From: Paraburkholderia sp. LEh10
GTDB taxonomy: Bacteria > Pseudomonadota > Gammaproteobacteria > Burkholderiales > Burkholderiaceae
DNA: 64,000 nucleotides
Assembly (NCBI RefSeq): GCF_017814945.1
Contig: NZ_JAGIPX010000004.1
Span: 1 to 64,000 of the forward strand
Direction: 5' to 3'
A program made the translations under genes and the position numbers. Below the pieces are notes generated by a model. It had not been told where the DNA came from, did not search any database, and saw only the letters and a list, made by a program, of their open reading frames with translations. How positions within the stretch are numbered: position 1 is the first letter of the stretch; every line of letters begins with the position of its first letter. Below, piece by piece: positions 48,105-57,513 of this stretch.

Positions 48105-49256
48105 ATGACTCAGTCATCCGTTCCGTTCCTGCCGTTCGTTCGTCCCGAGATCGATGAAGAAACGATTCGCGGCGTTGCCGACGTGCTCCGCTCCGGCTGG
48201 ATCACGACGGGCCCGCAGAACCAGGCGTTCGAAAAGGCGCTGTCGGAATACTGCGGGGGCCGCCCGGTGCGCACGTTCAATTCGGGGACCGCGACGCTGG
48301 AAATCGGTCTGCGGATCGCGGGCGTCGGCGCGGGCGACGAAGTCATCACGACGCCCGCGTCGTGGGTCGCGACGAGCAACGTGATCCTCGAAGTCGGCGC
48401 GACGCCTGTGTTCGTCGATATCGATCCGACCACGCGCAACATCGATCTGGACCTGATAGAAAAGGCGATCACGCCGCGCACGAAGGCGATCATTCCCGTC
48501 TTCCTGTCGGGCCTGCCCGTCGACATGGACCGTCTCTACGCGATTGCCCGCGCGCACAAGCTGCGCGTGGTCGAGGACGCCGCCCAGGCGTTCGGGGCGA
48601 CGTGGCGGGGCGAGCGCATCGGCAAGCTCGGCGACATCGTGTCGTTCAGCTTTCACGCGAACAAGAACCTGACGTCGATCGAAGGCGGCGCGCTCGTGCT
48701 GAACAACGAAGACGAAGCCGTCCTCGCGCAGAAGTACCGGCTGCAAGGCATCGTGCGCACGGGCTTCGACGGCGTGGATTGCGAGCTGCTCGGCGGCAAG
48801 TACAACCTGACGGACGTCGCCGCGCGCGTCGGCCTCGGCCAGCTCCCGCATATCGAGCGCTTCCGCGCGCAACGCCACAAGCTCGCGCGCGCGTACTTCG
48901 CGGGCTTCGAGGGCGGCGCGGCCGTGAAGCTGGGCATGGGCCTGCCTCTTGCGGACTTCGAGAACACCAACTGGCACATGTTCCTGATCACGTTGCCGCT
49001 CGCGCGCCTGTCGATCAGCCGCGCGGCGTTCATGGAACAGATGAAGGAACGCGGCATCGGCACGGGCGTGCACTATCCGGCCATTCATCTGTTTTCGCTT
49101 TACCGCGCGATGGGCTACAAGGAAGGGATGTATCCGCACGCGGAGCACTACGGCGCCAGCACCGTCACGCTGCCGCTCTTCACGCAGATGAATGAAGGCG
49201 ATGTCGTGCGCGTGTGCCGAGCGGTGAACGAGATTTGCGAACAATACGGTCAATAA
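48105..49256 (+). CDS. arnB: UDP-L-Ara4O aminotransferase ArnB
   Basis: DegT/DnrJ/EryC1 family PLP enzyme of 383 residues. It transfers the amino group of glutamate to UDP-4-ketopentose, giving UDP-L-Ara4N. The internal aldimine lysine is Lys187 in SFHANKNLTSIEGG. Other signature parts are TFNSGTATLEIGLR and VVEDAAQAFGATW. The ATG at 48105 begins the conserved PFLPFVRPEIDEETI stretch. arnC starts 18 nt after its stop codon. Confidence 0.94.
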   Translation: MTQSSVPFLPFVRPEIDEETIRGVADVLRSGWITTGPQNQAFEKALSEYCGGRPVRTFNSGTATLEIGLRIAGVGAGDEVITTPASWVATSNVILEVGATPVFVDIDPTTRNIDLDLIEKAITPRTKAIIPVFLSGLPVDMDRLYAIARAHKLRVVEDAAQAFGATWRGERIGKLGDIVSFSFHANKNLTSIEGGALVLNNEDEAVLAQKYRLQGIVRTGFDGVDCELLGGKYNLTDVAARVGLGQLPHIERFRAQRHKLARAYFAGFEGGAAVKLGMGLPLADFENTNWHMFLITLPLARLSISRAAFMEQMKERGIGTGVHYPAIHLFSLYRAMGYKEGMYPHAEHYGASTVTLPLFTQMNEGDVVRVCRAVNEICEQYGQ

Positions 49257-49274
49257 AGCGGAAACCCAGCGGAA

Positions 49275-50324
49275 ATGAATCAAACGGATCCACGCCCGGC
49301 CATGCCCGAACTCTCGGTCATCATCCCCGTCTACAACGAGGAGGCCGGGCTCGGCGCCCTCTTCTCGCGGCTCTATCCGGCCCTCGATGCGCTCGGCACC
49401 GGCTACGAGGTGATCTTCATCAACGACGGCAGCCGCGACAAGTCGGCGGCGCTGCTGGCGGAGCAGTTCCGCGTCCGCCCGGACACCACGCGCGTGATCC
49501 TGCTGAACGGCAACTATGGGCAACACATGGCGATTCTCGCGGGGTTCGAGCAGTCGCGCGGCGAGATCGTCATCACGCTCGACGCCGACCTGCAGAACCC
49601 GCCCGAAGAGATCGGCAAGCTGTGCGCGAAGATGCGTGACGGCTACGACTACGTCGGCACGATCCGCAAGCAGCGCCAGGACAGCCTGTGGCGGCGCAAG
49701 GCGTCGCTGGCGATGAACCGGCTGCGCGAGCGCATCACGCGCATCAAGATGACGGACCAGGGCTGCATGCTGCGCGCGTACAGCCGCCACATCATCGACA
49801 CGATCAACCGCTGCGGCGAGATCAACACGTTCATTCCCGCGCTCGCGTACACGTTCGCGCAGAACCCCGTCGAGATCGAGGTCGCGCACGAGGAGCGCTT
49901 CGCGGGCGAGTCGAAGTATTCGCTCTACAGCCTGATCCGCCTGAACTTCGACCTCGTGACGGGCTTTTCCGTCGTGCCGCTGCAATGGCTGTCGTTCATC
50001 GGCGTGATCCTGTCGATGGGCTCGGCTGCCCTCTTCGTGCTGCTGCTGATCCGCCGCTTCATCATCGGCGCGGAAGTGCAAGGTGTGTTCACGCTGTTCG
50101 CCATTACGTTCTTCATGCTCGGCGTCATCATCTTCGCGCTCGGGCTGCTCGGCGAATACATCGGGCGCATTTATCAGCAGGTGCGGGCGCGCCCGCGCTA
50201 TCTGGTGCAGGCTGTCCTCGAGCAGCGCGACGACGAGCCCATCGTCGCGCAGCCGCGCCAATCCGTCGTGCAGGGCGCCCAGCCCGCGCCCGTCAACGGC
50301 GACGATCGCGGAGCCGGCAAATGA
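49275..50324 (+). CDS. arnC: Undecaprenyl-phosphate 4-deoxy-4-formamido-L-arabinose transferase ArnC
   Basis: GT2 glycosyltransferase of 349 residues that loads formylated Ara4N onto undecaprenyl phosphate at the cytoplasmic face. The GT-A domain starts ELSVIIPVYNEEAGLGALF, the nucleotide/metal motif is TLDADLQNPPEEIGKL, and two C-terminal transmembrane helices lie around 235-305. Its stop codon overlaps the next start as ATGA. Confidence 0.94.
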   Translation: MNQTDPRPAMPELSVIIPVYNEEAGLGALFSRLYPALDALGTGYEVIFINDGSRDKSAALLAEQFRVRPDTTRVILLNGNYGQHMAILAGFEQSRGEIVITLDADLQNPPEEIGKLCAKMRDGYDYVGTIRKQRQDSLWRRKASLAMNRLRERITRIKMTDQGCMLRAYSRHIIDTINRCGEINTFIPALAYTFAQNPVEIEVAHEERFAGESKYSLYSLIRLNFDLVTGFSVVPLQWLSFIGVILSMGSAALFVLLLIRRFIIGAEVQGVFTLFAITFFMLGVIIFALGLLGEYIGRIYQQVRARPRYLVQAVLEQRDDEPIVAQPRQSVVQGAQPAPVNGDDRGAGK

Positions 50325-51268
50325 AGCCGCGCGCCGTCGTCTTCGCGTATCACAACGTCGGCGTGCGCTGCCTGCAGGTGCTGCTCGCGCGCGGTGTCGA
50401 TGTCGCGCTCGTGGTCACGCACGAAGACAGCCCCACCGAGAACATCTGGTTCGGCAGCGTCGCGTCGGTCGCCACGGAGCACGGCATTCCCGTCGTGACG
50501 CCCGCCGATCCGAAGAGCCCCGAGCTGCGCGCGCTCGTCGTCAATGCGCGGCCCGACTTCATCTTCTCGTTCTACTACCGGCACATGCTGCCCGTCGATC
50601 TGCTCGCCGTCGCGCCGCGCGGCGCGTACAACATGCACGGGTCGCTGCTGCCGAAGTATCGCGGCCGCGTGCCGACCAACTGGGCCGTGCTCAACGGCGA
50701 AACCGAAACGGGCGCGACGCTGCATGAAATGGCGGCGAAGCCCGACGCGGGCGCGATCATTGCGCAGACGCCCGTGCCGATCCTGCCCGACGACACGGCC
50801 GCGCAGGTGTTCGACAAGGTGACCGTCGCCGCCGAACAGACGCTGTGGCGTGCACTCCCCGCGCTGCTCAAGGGCGAGGCGCCGCATCTGCCGAACGACC
50901 TCGCGCACGGCAGCTACTTCGGCGGCCGCAAGCCCGAAGACGGACGCATCGACTTCAGCCAGAGCGGCCAGCAGGTCTACAACCTGATTCGCGCCGTCGC
51001 GCCGCCGTATCCGGGTGCGTTCGCGGAGGTCGGCGGCGAGCGCTTCGTGGTTGCGCGCGCGCGGCTCGCGCAACCCGGCGCGCCTGGCGGGGATTTGCCG
51101 CCCGGCATCCACGTAGGCGATAATGGCTTTTTTGCGACATGCGGCGACGGCCGCGTCGTCGCGATCCACGAATTGCGGCATCAGCGCGACGATCAGCACC
51201 ATACAAGCGAGCGCGTCGTCTCCCCAGCCGAATTCACCCAGCTCATTCAATCTTCGCGTAATACATGA
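50321..51268 (+). CDS. UDP-L-Ara4N formyltransferase (ArnA N-domain as a separate protein)
   Basis: Formyltransferase of 315 residues using 10-formyl-tetrahydrofolate. The catalytic residues of the family are in place: Asn104 and His106 in YNMHGSLLPKYRG, and Asp142 in KPDAGAIIAQ. It matches the N-terminal half of E. coli ArnA. Here it is a separate gene, and the decarboxylase half is the next gene. ATGA overlaps occur at both ends, so arnC, this gene and the next are translated as a coupled set. Confidence 0.92.
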   Translation: MKPRAVVFAYHNVGVRCLQVLLARGVDVALVVTHEDSPTENIWFGSVASVATEHGIPVVTPADPKSPELRALVVNARPDFIFSFYYRHMLPVDLLAVAPRGAYNMHGSLLPKYRGRVPTNWAVLNGETETGATLHEMAAKPDAGAIIAQTPVPILPDDTAAQVFDKVTVAAEQTLWRALPALLKGEAPHLPNDLAHGSYFGGRKPEDGRIDFSQSGQQVYNLIRAVAPPYPGAFAEVGGERFVVARARLAQPGAPGGDLPPGIHVGDNGFFATCGDGRVVAIHELRHQRDDQHHTSERVVSPAEFTQLIQSSRNT

Positions 51269-52311
51269 AAAAAGTCCTGATTCTGGGTGTGAACGGCTTC
51301 ATCGGCCATCACCTGTCCAAGCGCATTCTCGAAACGACAGACTGGGAAGTGTTCGGCATGGACATGCAGACCGAACGCCTCGGCGACCTCGTCAACCACG
51401 AGCGGATGCATTTCTTCGAAGGTGACATCACGATCAACAAGGAGTGGGTCGAGTATCACGTGAAGAAGTGCGACGTGATCCTGCCACTCGTCGCGATCGC
51501 CACGCCCGCCACGTACGTGAAGCAGCCGCTGCGCGTGTTCGAACTGGACTTCGAGGCGAACCTGCCCATCGTGCGTTCGGCCGTGAAGTACGGCAAGCAT
51601 CTCGTCTTCCCGTCGACGTCCGAAGTCTATGGCATGTGCACAGACGAGCAGTTCGACCCGGACGCGTCCGCCCTCACCTACGGCCCGATCAACAAGCCGC
51701 GCTGGATCTATGCGTGCTCGAAGCAGCTGATGGACCGCGTGATCTGGGGCTATGGCATGGAAGGCCTGAACTTCACGCTGTTCCGTCCGTTCAACTGGAT
51801 CGGCCCGGGCCTCGACTCGATCTACACGCCGAAGGAAGGTTCGTCGCGCGTGGTCACGCAGTTCCTCGGGCATATCGTGCGCGGCGAGAACATCAGCCTC
51901 GTCGACGGCGGCGCGCAGAAGCGCGCGTTCACCGATATCGACGACGGCATCAGCGCTCTCATGAAAATCATCGAGAACCGCAACGGCGTCGCGACGGGCA
52001 AGATCTACAACATCGGCAACCCGACCAACAACTTCTCGGTGCGCGAACTCGCGCACAAGATGCTTGCGCTCGCCGCCGAATTCCCGGAATACGCGGAGTC
52101 GGCGAAGCAGGTACAACTGGTCGAAACGTCGTCGGGTGCGTACTACGGCGCGGGCTATCAGGACGTGCAGAACCGCGTGCCGAAGATCGACAACACGATG
52201 CAGGAACTCGCGTGGGCGCCGCAATCGACGTTCGACGAAGCGCTGCGCAAGATCTTTGAAGCGTATCGCGGCCATGTCGCCGACGCGCGCGCCCTCGTCG
52301 AGCAACAGTAA
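51265..52311 (+). CDS. UDP-glucuronic acid oxidative decarboxylase (ArnA C-domain as a separate protein)
   Basis: SDR-type NAD+ enzyme of 348 residues that converts UDP-glucuronate to the UDP-4-ketopentose used by ArnB. The Rossmann motif is LILGVNGFIGHHL (5-17). The active site has Ser119 and Glu120 in STSEVYG and the YxxxK pair Tyr149/Lys153 (YACSK). It corresponds to the C-terminal half of E. coli ArnA. It overlaps the formyltransferase gene by ATGA. Confidence 0.93.
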   Translation: MKKVLILGVNGFIGHHLSKRILETTDWEVFGMDMQTERLGDLVNHERMHFFEGDITINKEWVEYHVKKCDVILPLVAIATPATYVKQPLRVFELDFEANLPIVRSAVKYGKHLVFPSTSEVYGMCTDEQFDPDASALTYGPINKPRWIYACSKQLMDRVIWGYGMEGLNFTLFRPFNWIGPGLDSIYTPKEGSSRVVTQFLGHIVRGENISLVDGGAQKRAFTDIDDGISALMKIIENRNGVATGKIYNIGNPTNNFSVRELAHKMLALAAEFPEYAESAKQVQLVETSSGAYYGAGYQDVQNRVPKIDNTMQELAWAPQSTFDEALRKIFEAYRGHVADARALVEQQ

Positions 52312-52323
52312 GGGCTGTCGCGC

Positions 52324-53220
52324 TTGGCTCTGATCGTCCTGAAGATCGACGTCGACACGCTGCGCGGCACGCGTGAAGGCGTGCCGAATCTCGCGCGTAT
52401 CTTCGACCGCTACAAGGCGCGCGCCACGTTCCTCTTCAGCCTCGGCCCCGATCACACCGGCTGGGCGATGCGGCGCGTGCTGCGGCCGGGCTTTCTGAAG
52501 AAGGTGTCGCGCACGTCGGTCATCGAGCACTACGGCGTCAAGCAATTGATGTACGGCGTGCTGCTGCCCGGCCCGGACATCGGCGCACGCGCCCGCTCGC
52601 AGATGCGCGCGATCCACGAAGCCGGTTTCGAATGCGGCATCCACACGTGGGATCACGTGTACTGGCAGGACAACGTGCGTTCGCGTCCGCGCGACTGGAC
52701 GGTCGCGCAGATGCAGAAGAGCCATGACCGCTTCGTCGATATCTTCGGCATGCCGCCCGTCACGCACGGCGCGGCCGGCTGGCAGATGAACGGCCACGCG
52801 TTCGAGCAGATCGACGCGTGGGGCATGCAGTACGCGTCCGACGGGCGGGGGCATGCGCCGTACTTTCCCGTCGTCGGCGGCCGCACGCTGTCACATGTGC
52901 AGATGCCGACCACGCTGCCGACGCTCGACGAAGTGCTGGGCATCGACGGCATCGACACGCACAATGTCGCCGCGTGGATGTTGAAGCGCACCGCGAACAA
53001 TCCGCACGACCAGGTGTTCACGCTGCACGCGGAGCTCGAAGGCCAGAAGCTCGCGCCCGTGTTCGAGCAACTGCTCGCCGGCTGGCGCACACAAGGCCAC
53101 ACGTTCGCGACGATGGGCGACTACCACGCCACGCTAGACCGTGACACACTGCCGTCGTACCCTGTGACGTGGGGCGAAATCCCGGGACGTTCCGGCGAGT
53201 TGATCGTTCAACCCGACTAG
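52324..53220 (+). CDS. arnD: 4-deoxy-4-formamido-L-arabinose-phosphoundecaprenol deformylase ArnD
   Basis: Polysaccharide-deacetylase-fold enzyme of 298 residues that removes the formyl group after lipid loading, making the transfer step irreversible. The metal site is formed by the early Asp residues (KIDVDTLRG, Asp9/Asp11) and HxxxH (His107, His111 in GIHTWDHVYW). The start is TTG at 52324, with TAAGGG about 12 nt upstream; no closer ATG precedes the conserved IVLKIDVD. It is the last arn gene. Confidence 0.92.
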   Translation: MALIVLKIDVDTLRGTREGVPNLARIFDRYKARATFLFSLGPDHTGWAMRRVLRPGFLKKVSRTSVIEHYGVKQLMYGVLLPGPDIGARARSQMRAIHEAGFECGIHTWDHVYWQDNVRSRPRDWTVAQMQKSHDRFVDIFGMPPVTHGAAGWQMNGHAFEQIDAWGMQYASDGRGHAPYFPVVGGRTLSHVQMPTTLPTLDEVLGIDGIDTHNVAAWMLKRTANNPHDQVFTLHAELEGQKLAPVFEQLLAGWRTQGHTFATMGDYHATLDRDTLPSYPVTWGEIPGRSGELIVQPD

Positions 53221-53405
53221 CCGCGCGCCGGGCCGTACGATGCGCCATGTGGTGCGCCGCATTGTGCGGCCGTCGCGCCCGATGCGCACCGGCACCTGTT
53301 CGGCCGAGCAGCACGCCCCGGGAACCACCCCAAGCAACCCCGAAGAAAAAGTACAGGCGCGCGGCCAGCGCTGCCGCCGACACCGATAACAACCGGAGGA
53401 CCCTC

Positions 53406-53867
53406 GTGCCCATCGCAGTCGATCAACCCGTTCCCGACTTCACCGCCCCCGCGACGGGCGGCGACTTCACGCTGTCCAGCCTGCGCGGCAAGAAGGTCGT
53501 CGTATATTTCTACCCGAAGGACAACACGCCGGGCTGCACCACAGAAGGCCTCCAGTTTCGCGACCTCTATCCGAAGTTCAGGAAGGCGGGCGCGGAGATC
53601 ATCGGCGTGTCGCGCGACAGCGTCCGCTCGCACGATAACTTCAAGGCCAAGCTCGAACTGCCGTTTACCTTGGTATCGGATCCGGACGAAACGCTGTGCA
53701 CGCTCTTCGGCGTCATGAAAATGAAGAAAATGTATGGCAAGGAAGTACGGGGAATCGAGCGCTCCACGTTTGTCATCGACGGCGAAGGCGTGTTGCGCCG
53801 CGAGTGGCGCGGCGTCAAGGTGCCCGGCCACGTCGAGGACATTCTGGAGTCTGTACAAGCGCTTTGA
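53406..53867 (+). CDS. bcp: Peroxiredoxin, Bcp/PrxQ family
   Basis: Thiol peroxidase of 153 residues that reduces organic hydroperoxides and H2O2 with thioredoxin. The peroxidatic cysteine is Cys44 in KDNTPGCTTEG. The resolving cysteine five residues later in E. coli Bcp is absent (a Leu is there). The only other cysteine is Cys98 in ETLCTLFG. GTG at 53406 is the start, with GGAGGA 7 nt upstream deciding it. It follows the arn operon after 185 nt. Confidence 0.93.
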   Translation: MPIAVDQPVPDFTAPATGGDFTLSSLRGKKVVVYFYPKDNTPGCTTEGLQFRDLYPKFRKAGAEIIGVSRDSVRSHDNFKAKLELPFTLVSDPDETLCTLFGVMKMKKMYGKEVRGIERSTFVIDGEGVLRREWRGVKVPGHVEDILESVQAL

Positions 53868-54220
53868 GGCGCGTTATATTGGGCCGCAATGAGTGCCTGT
53901 TCACATACTTTTTTCCGCAGTTGCGCTGCAAATCGCGTCTTTGTCGCCGCTGACAGTCCGGCCATGACGCGAAGCACGAGGCGCAATGCGATGACCGAAG
54001 TCGAGCCGCCTGCCCCGTTTGTCGGGCCGGCGGCTTTTTTAATTGCGCGCAGTTGCTCGCATCGTTCGCAACGCACTTTCGTCAAGGAGCCGATCGAAAA
54101 CCAGGCGAACCGGCATTACTAATCCGACACGCGCCACCGGACGCAAATTGCGAGCACACGACGCACGACAGTTTGCGGCAGGCGGCGAAGAATTGTGACC
54201 CGCTTTACTCGAGGGAAACC
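53868..54220. other. Non-coding region between bcp and the PhoH gene
   Basis: 353 nt holding an intrinsic terminator at 54004-54040 (listed separately). The 77-codon open frame starting at 53889 runs through that terminator and has no recognisable protein character. The AT-rich part after the terminator presumably carries the promoter of the PhoH gene. Confidence 0.5.
54004..54040 (+). terminator. Intrinsic terminator after bcp
   Basis: AGCCGCC (54004-54010) pairs with GGCGGCT (54029-54035). An inner CCC/GGG helix continues the stem. The tail is TTTTTT. Confidence 0.85.
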
Positions 54221-56056
54221 ATGCCTTTGCCTACCCCACCCAGCAAGCTCGGCAATCTGTTGCCGCCTGATGAATACAAGGCGAAAGCCACGCCTGCAAA
54301 GCCTGCCCGAAAACAGGCGCACGAAGGGGAGCAAGCCGCATCGGCCGAATATGGCCGCACCAATGTCGCCGCACCGATGACGCACGCCGCCAACGCCGCG
54401 ACGACCCTGCGTTCCGTCCCCCATCTGGCCGCGTCCGCGGAAGTCGCCGAAGTCACGGAAGCTCCGCCGTCCCGCAGCCGCAAGGCGAAGCAGACGGCTG
54501 CACTGCTGCAGCCGGTGCCGTCCGTCGCTGATGAAAGCGCTGAAGCCGCGCCCATCGTCGCGCGCCGCGGCAAGGGTTCCGCCGAGGCCGATGCGCAAGC
54601 AACCGCCGCCACGCCCACGCGCGCCGGCACGAAAAAACGTACGACCAAGGGCGCGCAGGTCGAGGTGCGCAAGCTCTTCGTGCTCGACACCAACGTGCTG
54701 ATGCACGACCCGACCTGCCTCTTCCGCTTCGAGGAACACGACGTCTATCTGCCGATGATGACGTTGGAAGAACTCGACAATCACAAGAAGGGCATGTCGG
54801 AAGTCGCGCGCAATGCGCGTCAGGTGAGCCGCACGCTCGACTCGCTGGTGGCGAATGCGGGCGAAATGTCCGAAGGCATTTCGCTCTCGCGCCTTGGCAG
54901 CCGCGAAGCGTTGGGACGCCTCTACTTCCAGACGAAGCTCACCCATATCGAGCCCGTCGAAGGCTTGCCGCAAGGCAAGGCCGACAACCAGATTCTCGGC
55001 GTCGTGCGCGCGCTGCAGCGCGACCGTCAGGACCGCCAGGTCGTGCTGGTGTCGAAAGACATCAACATGCGCATCAAGGCGCACGCGCTCGGCCTGCCCG
55101 CTGAAGACTACTTCAACGACCAGGTCCTCGAAGACAAGGACCTGCTCTACTCCGGCATCCGCCAGTTGCCGCCCGACTTCTGGACGAAGCACGCGAAGGA
55201 CATGGAGAGCTGGCAGGACACGAAGACGGGCACCACGTACTACCGCGTGACGGGTCCGCTGTGCGCGTCGATGCTGGTCAACGAGTTCGTCTATCTGGAG
55301 CCGCAGAACGGCGAACCGGCGTTCCACGCGATCGTGCGTGAGCTGAACGGCAAGACGGCGCTGCTGCAGACGCTGCGCGACTACGGCCATCACAAGAACA
55401 ACGTGTGGGGCATCACGGCGCGCAATCGCGAGCAGAACTTCGCGCTGAACCTGCTGATGAATCCCGAGATCGATTTCGTCACGCTGCTCGGTCAGGCGGG
55501 CACGGGCAAGACGCTCGTCGCGCTGGCGGCGGGCCTCGCGCAGGTGCTCGACGACAAGCGCTACAACGAGATCATCGTGACGCGCGCGACGGTGCCCGTC
55601 GGCGAGGACATCGGCTTTCTGCCCGGCACCGAAGAGGAAAAGATGCAGCCGTGGATGGGCGCGTTCGACGACAACCTCGAAGTGCTGCAGAAGACGGACG
55701 ACGCCGCCGGCGAATGGGGCCGCGCGGCCACGCAGGAACTGATCCGCTCACGTCTGAAGATCAAGAGCATGAACTTCATGCGCGGCCGCACGTTCGTCGA
55801 CAAGTATCTGATCATCGATGAGGCGCAAAACCTGACGCCGAAGCAAATGAAGACGCTCGTCACGCGCGCAGGTCCGGGCACGAAGATCATCTGTCTCGGC
55901 AATATCGCGCAAATCGACACGCCTTATCTGACGGAAGGCAGTTCGGGTCTCACGTATGTCGTCGATCGCTTCAAGGGCTGGGCGCACAGCGGCCACGTGA
56001 CGCTCGCGCGCGGCGAGCGCTCGCGGCTAGCGGATTACGCGTCCGACATTCTCTGA
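54221..56056 (+). CDS. PIN domain-PhoH ATPase fusion (YlaK/PhoH2-like)
   Basis: Protein of 611 residues. Residues 1-145 are a low-complexity Ala/Pro/Lys-rich region. A PIN nuclease domain begins at about 148 (KLFVLDTNVLMHDP, first catalytic Asp, and LEELDNHKKG with the Glu) and runs to about 290. The PhoH domain follows, with Walker A GQAGTGKTLV at about 424-433 and Walker B YLIIDEAQNLTP. Related PIN-PhoH proteins are RNA helicase/RNases. GAGGGAAACC lies just before the ATG at 54221, which decides the start. Terminators flank the gene, so it is a single transcription unit. Confidence 0.9.
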   Translation: MPLPTPPSKLGNLLPPDEYKAKATPAKPARKQAHEGEQAASAEYGRTNVAAPMTHAANAATTLRSVPHLAASAEVAEVTEAPPSRSRKAKQTAALLQPVPSVADESAEAAPIVARRGKGSAEADAQATAATPTRAGTKKRTTKGAQVEVRKLFVLDTNVLMHDPTCLFRFEEHDVYLPMMTLEELDNHKKGMSEVARNARQVSRTLDSLVANAGEMSEGISLSRLGSREALGRLYFQTKLTHIEPVEGLPQGKADNQILGVVRALQRDRQDRQVVLVSKDINMRIKAHALGLPAEDYFNDQVLEDKDLLYSGIRQLPPDFWTKHAKDMESWQDTKTGTTYYRVTGPLCASMLVNEFVYLEPQNGEPAFHAIVRELNGKTALLQTLRDYGHHKNNVWGITARNREQNFALNLLMNPEIDFVTLLGQAGTGKTLVALAAGLAQVLDDKRYNEIIVTRATVPVGEDIGFLPGTEEEKMQPWMGAFDDNLEVLQKTDDAAGEWGRAATQELIRSRLKIKSMNFMRGRTFVDKYLIIDEAQNLTPKQMKTLVTRAGPGTKIICLGNIAQIDTPYLTEGSSGLTYVVDRFKGWAHSGHVTLARGERSRLADYASDIL

Positions 56057-56076
56057 CGCGCTTTTATTGGCTTCTC

Positions 56077-56113
56077 AAGCCGCATCCGGTAGTCGCGCCG
56101 GATGCGGCTTTTT
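56077..56113 (+). terminator. Intrinsic terminator after the PhoH gene
   Basis: AAGCCGCATCCGG (56077-56089) pairs with CCGGATGCGGCTT (56098-56110) around an eight-base loop, followed by TTTATTT. Confidence 0.92.
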
Positions 56114-56276
56114 ATTTGCGGGCCAGCTTCCCGCCTAATCGATCCGGTCGCAAAAAGTGACATTTAGCGCGTAAAGTTCAAGTAGCTCTTCAGGAATTCT
56201 TGCGGGAGCCCCGTCACACGGGCTACCATCGGGCATCACCGGCTTCTGGCGGGCGTCGTTGCTCGCGTTCGCTTGC

Positions 56277-57365
56277 ATGTTCCGCCTCGCGCTGTCACTG
56301 TTCGTCGTCGCCCTGCTCGCCGCCTGCTCCGGCGCGCCGCAGAAGACCGTGCGCGGCTCGGGCGGATCGTATGCATCGTCGGGCGGCGCGTATCGCACGA
56401 CGCCCCCGGGCTTTCCCAACTTCGTCGATCACAGCATCGGGCGCGAGGAAATCTCGATTCAGGCGATGAGCCTTGTCGGCGTGCCGTATCGATGGGGCGG
56501 CAATACGCCCGATAGCGGCTTCGATTGCAGCGGCCTCGTTCATTACGTCGTCCAGCGCGCGGCTTCCGTGAACCTGCCGCGCACGACGGCCGACATGAGT
56601 TCGCGCGGCGAATCCGTCGATCCGGACGAAGTCGCGCCCGGCGACCTGATTTTCTTCAACACGACGGGACGGCCGCATTCGCATGTCGGCATTTACGTCG
56701 GCAAGCTGCGCTTCGTCAACGCGCCTTCGACGGGCGGCACCGTGCGGCTCGACTATCTGACCAATCCCTACTGGGCGAAGCGTTTCGACGGCATTCGCCG
56801 GGTTGCGCCCGCCTTGGGCAAGCCGACGACCACGCCGTTCGACGCGCCCGGCTACCAGGCGGCGGCACCGGCGTCAGCGGCGCCCGCCGCTGCGACCGCC
56901 GCTGCGCCGAGGCCAGCGCCCGCTCGCACGCAGCCGACGCCGCTCGAAAATGCCGGCACTTCCGTGCCCACGGCGACGGCCGCCGCCACCGCGGACCCAT
57001 TCGAGCCGCCGCCTGCCGGCACCAGCACCGCGCAGATGCAAGCGCGCAGAGCGGGCGCGGTATCGCCGACGGTGACGGCCTCGCCCGCGGGGTCGGCGGC
57101 GGACTTGCAGATCCCGCTTGCGTCGACGGCACGCGTCTACGGCCCCGCGACTTCACAAGCCGCCGATCCCATCGACGCCGCGGCCGATGCCTACGAGCCG
57201 CCTCCACCCGCCGCCGTGGCCGCGCGCCAGGCCCGTCAGGCGCAGTCGTCGCCCGACTCGGGCGGCGTGCAGATCATGCGCGCGTCGACGGGGTCGCGCC
57301 CCGTTCCCGCCCCCACGCACACCAACGACGACCCGATCGCGGGCTTCGCCAGCAGCAGCTATTGA
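56277..57365 (+). CDS. NlpC/P60 (C40) lipoprotein endopeptidase with long Ala/Pro tail
   Basis: Cell-wall hydrolase of 362 residues. A lipoprotein signal (MFRLALSLFVVALLAAC, lipobox LAAC) is followed by the NlpC/P60 domain at about 55-180, with catalytic Cys84 in GFDCSGLV and His in PHSHVGIYVG. It should cut D-Glu-mDAP links in peptidoglycan peptides. The C-terminal half (about 185-362) is Ala/Pro/Thr-rich and probably disordered, which is unusual for the short E. coli Spr/MepS type. The ATG at 56277 is preferred to a TTG at 56259. Confidence 0.9.
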   Translation: MFRLALSLFVVALLAACSGAPQKTVRGSGGSYASSGGAYRTTPPGFPNFVDHSIGREEISIQAMSLVGVPYRWGGNTPDSGFDCSGLVHYVVQRAASVNLPRTTADMSSRGESVDPDEVAPGDLIFFNTTGRPHSHVGIYVGKLRFVNAPSTGGTVRLDYLTNPYWAKRFDGIRRVAPALGKPTTTPFDAPGYQAAAPASAAPAAATAAAPRPAPARTQPTPLENAGTSVPTATAAATADPFEPPPAGTSTAQMQARRAGAVSPTVTASPAGSAADLQIPLASTARVYGPATSQAADPIDAAADAYEPPPPAAVAARQARQAQSSPDSGGVQIMRASTGSRPVPAPTHTNDDPIAGFASSSY

Positions 57366-57513
57366 TCCCGCGACGCGCATAGCGGTCATCAGCCTTCTGG
57401 CGCGGCCCCCGACATCGTCAACTCGCCGTCGAGCCCGATTCGCCACCCGCCGCGGCGCGCCTCTGCTATCTTTTGACGGTATCTCAATATTTCCCTAACG
57501 GCGGGTGACGACG

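Noticed and set aside
48114..50261. 715-codon minus-strand frame opposite arnB and arnC
   Set aside because: Antisense shadow; spans two conserved genes and has Arg/Asp/Val/His-rich composition.
53889..54122. 77-codon frame between bcp and the PhoH gene
   Set aside because: Runs through an intrinsic terminator and has no ribosome site or recognisable features.
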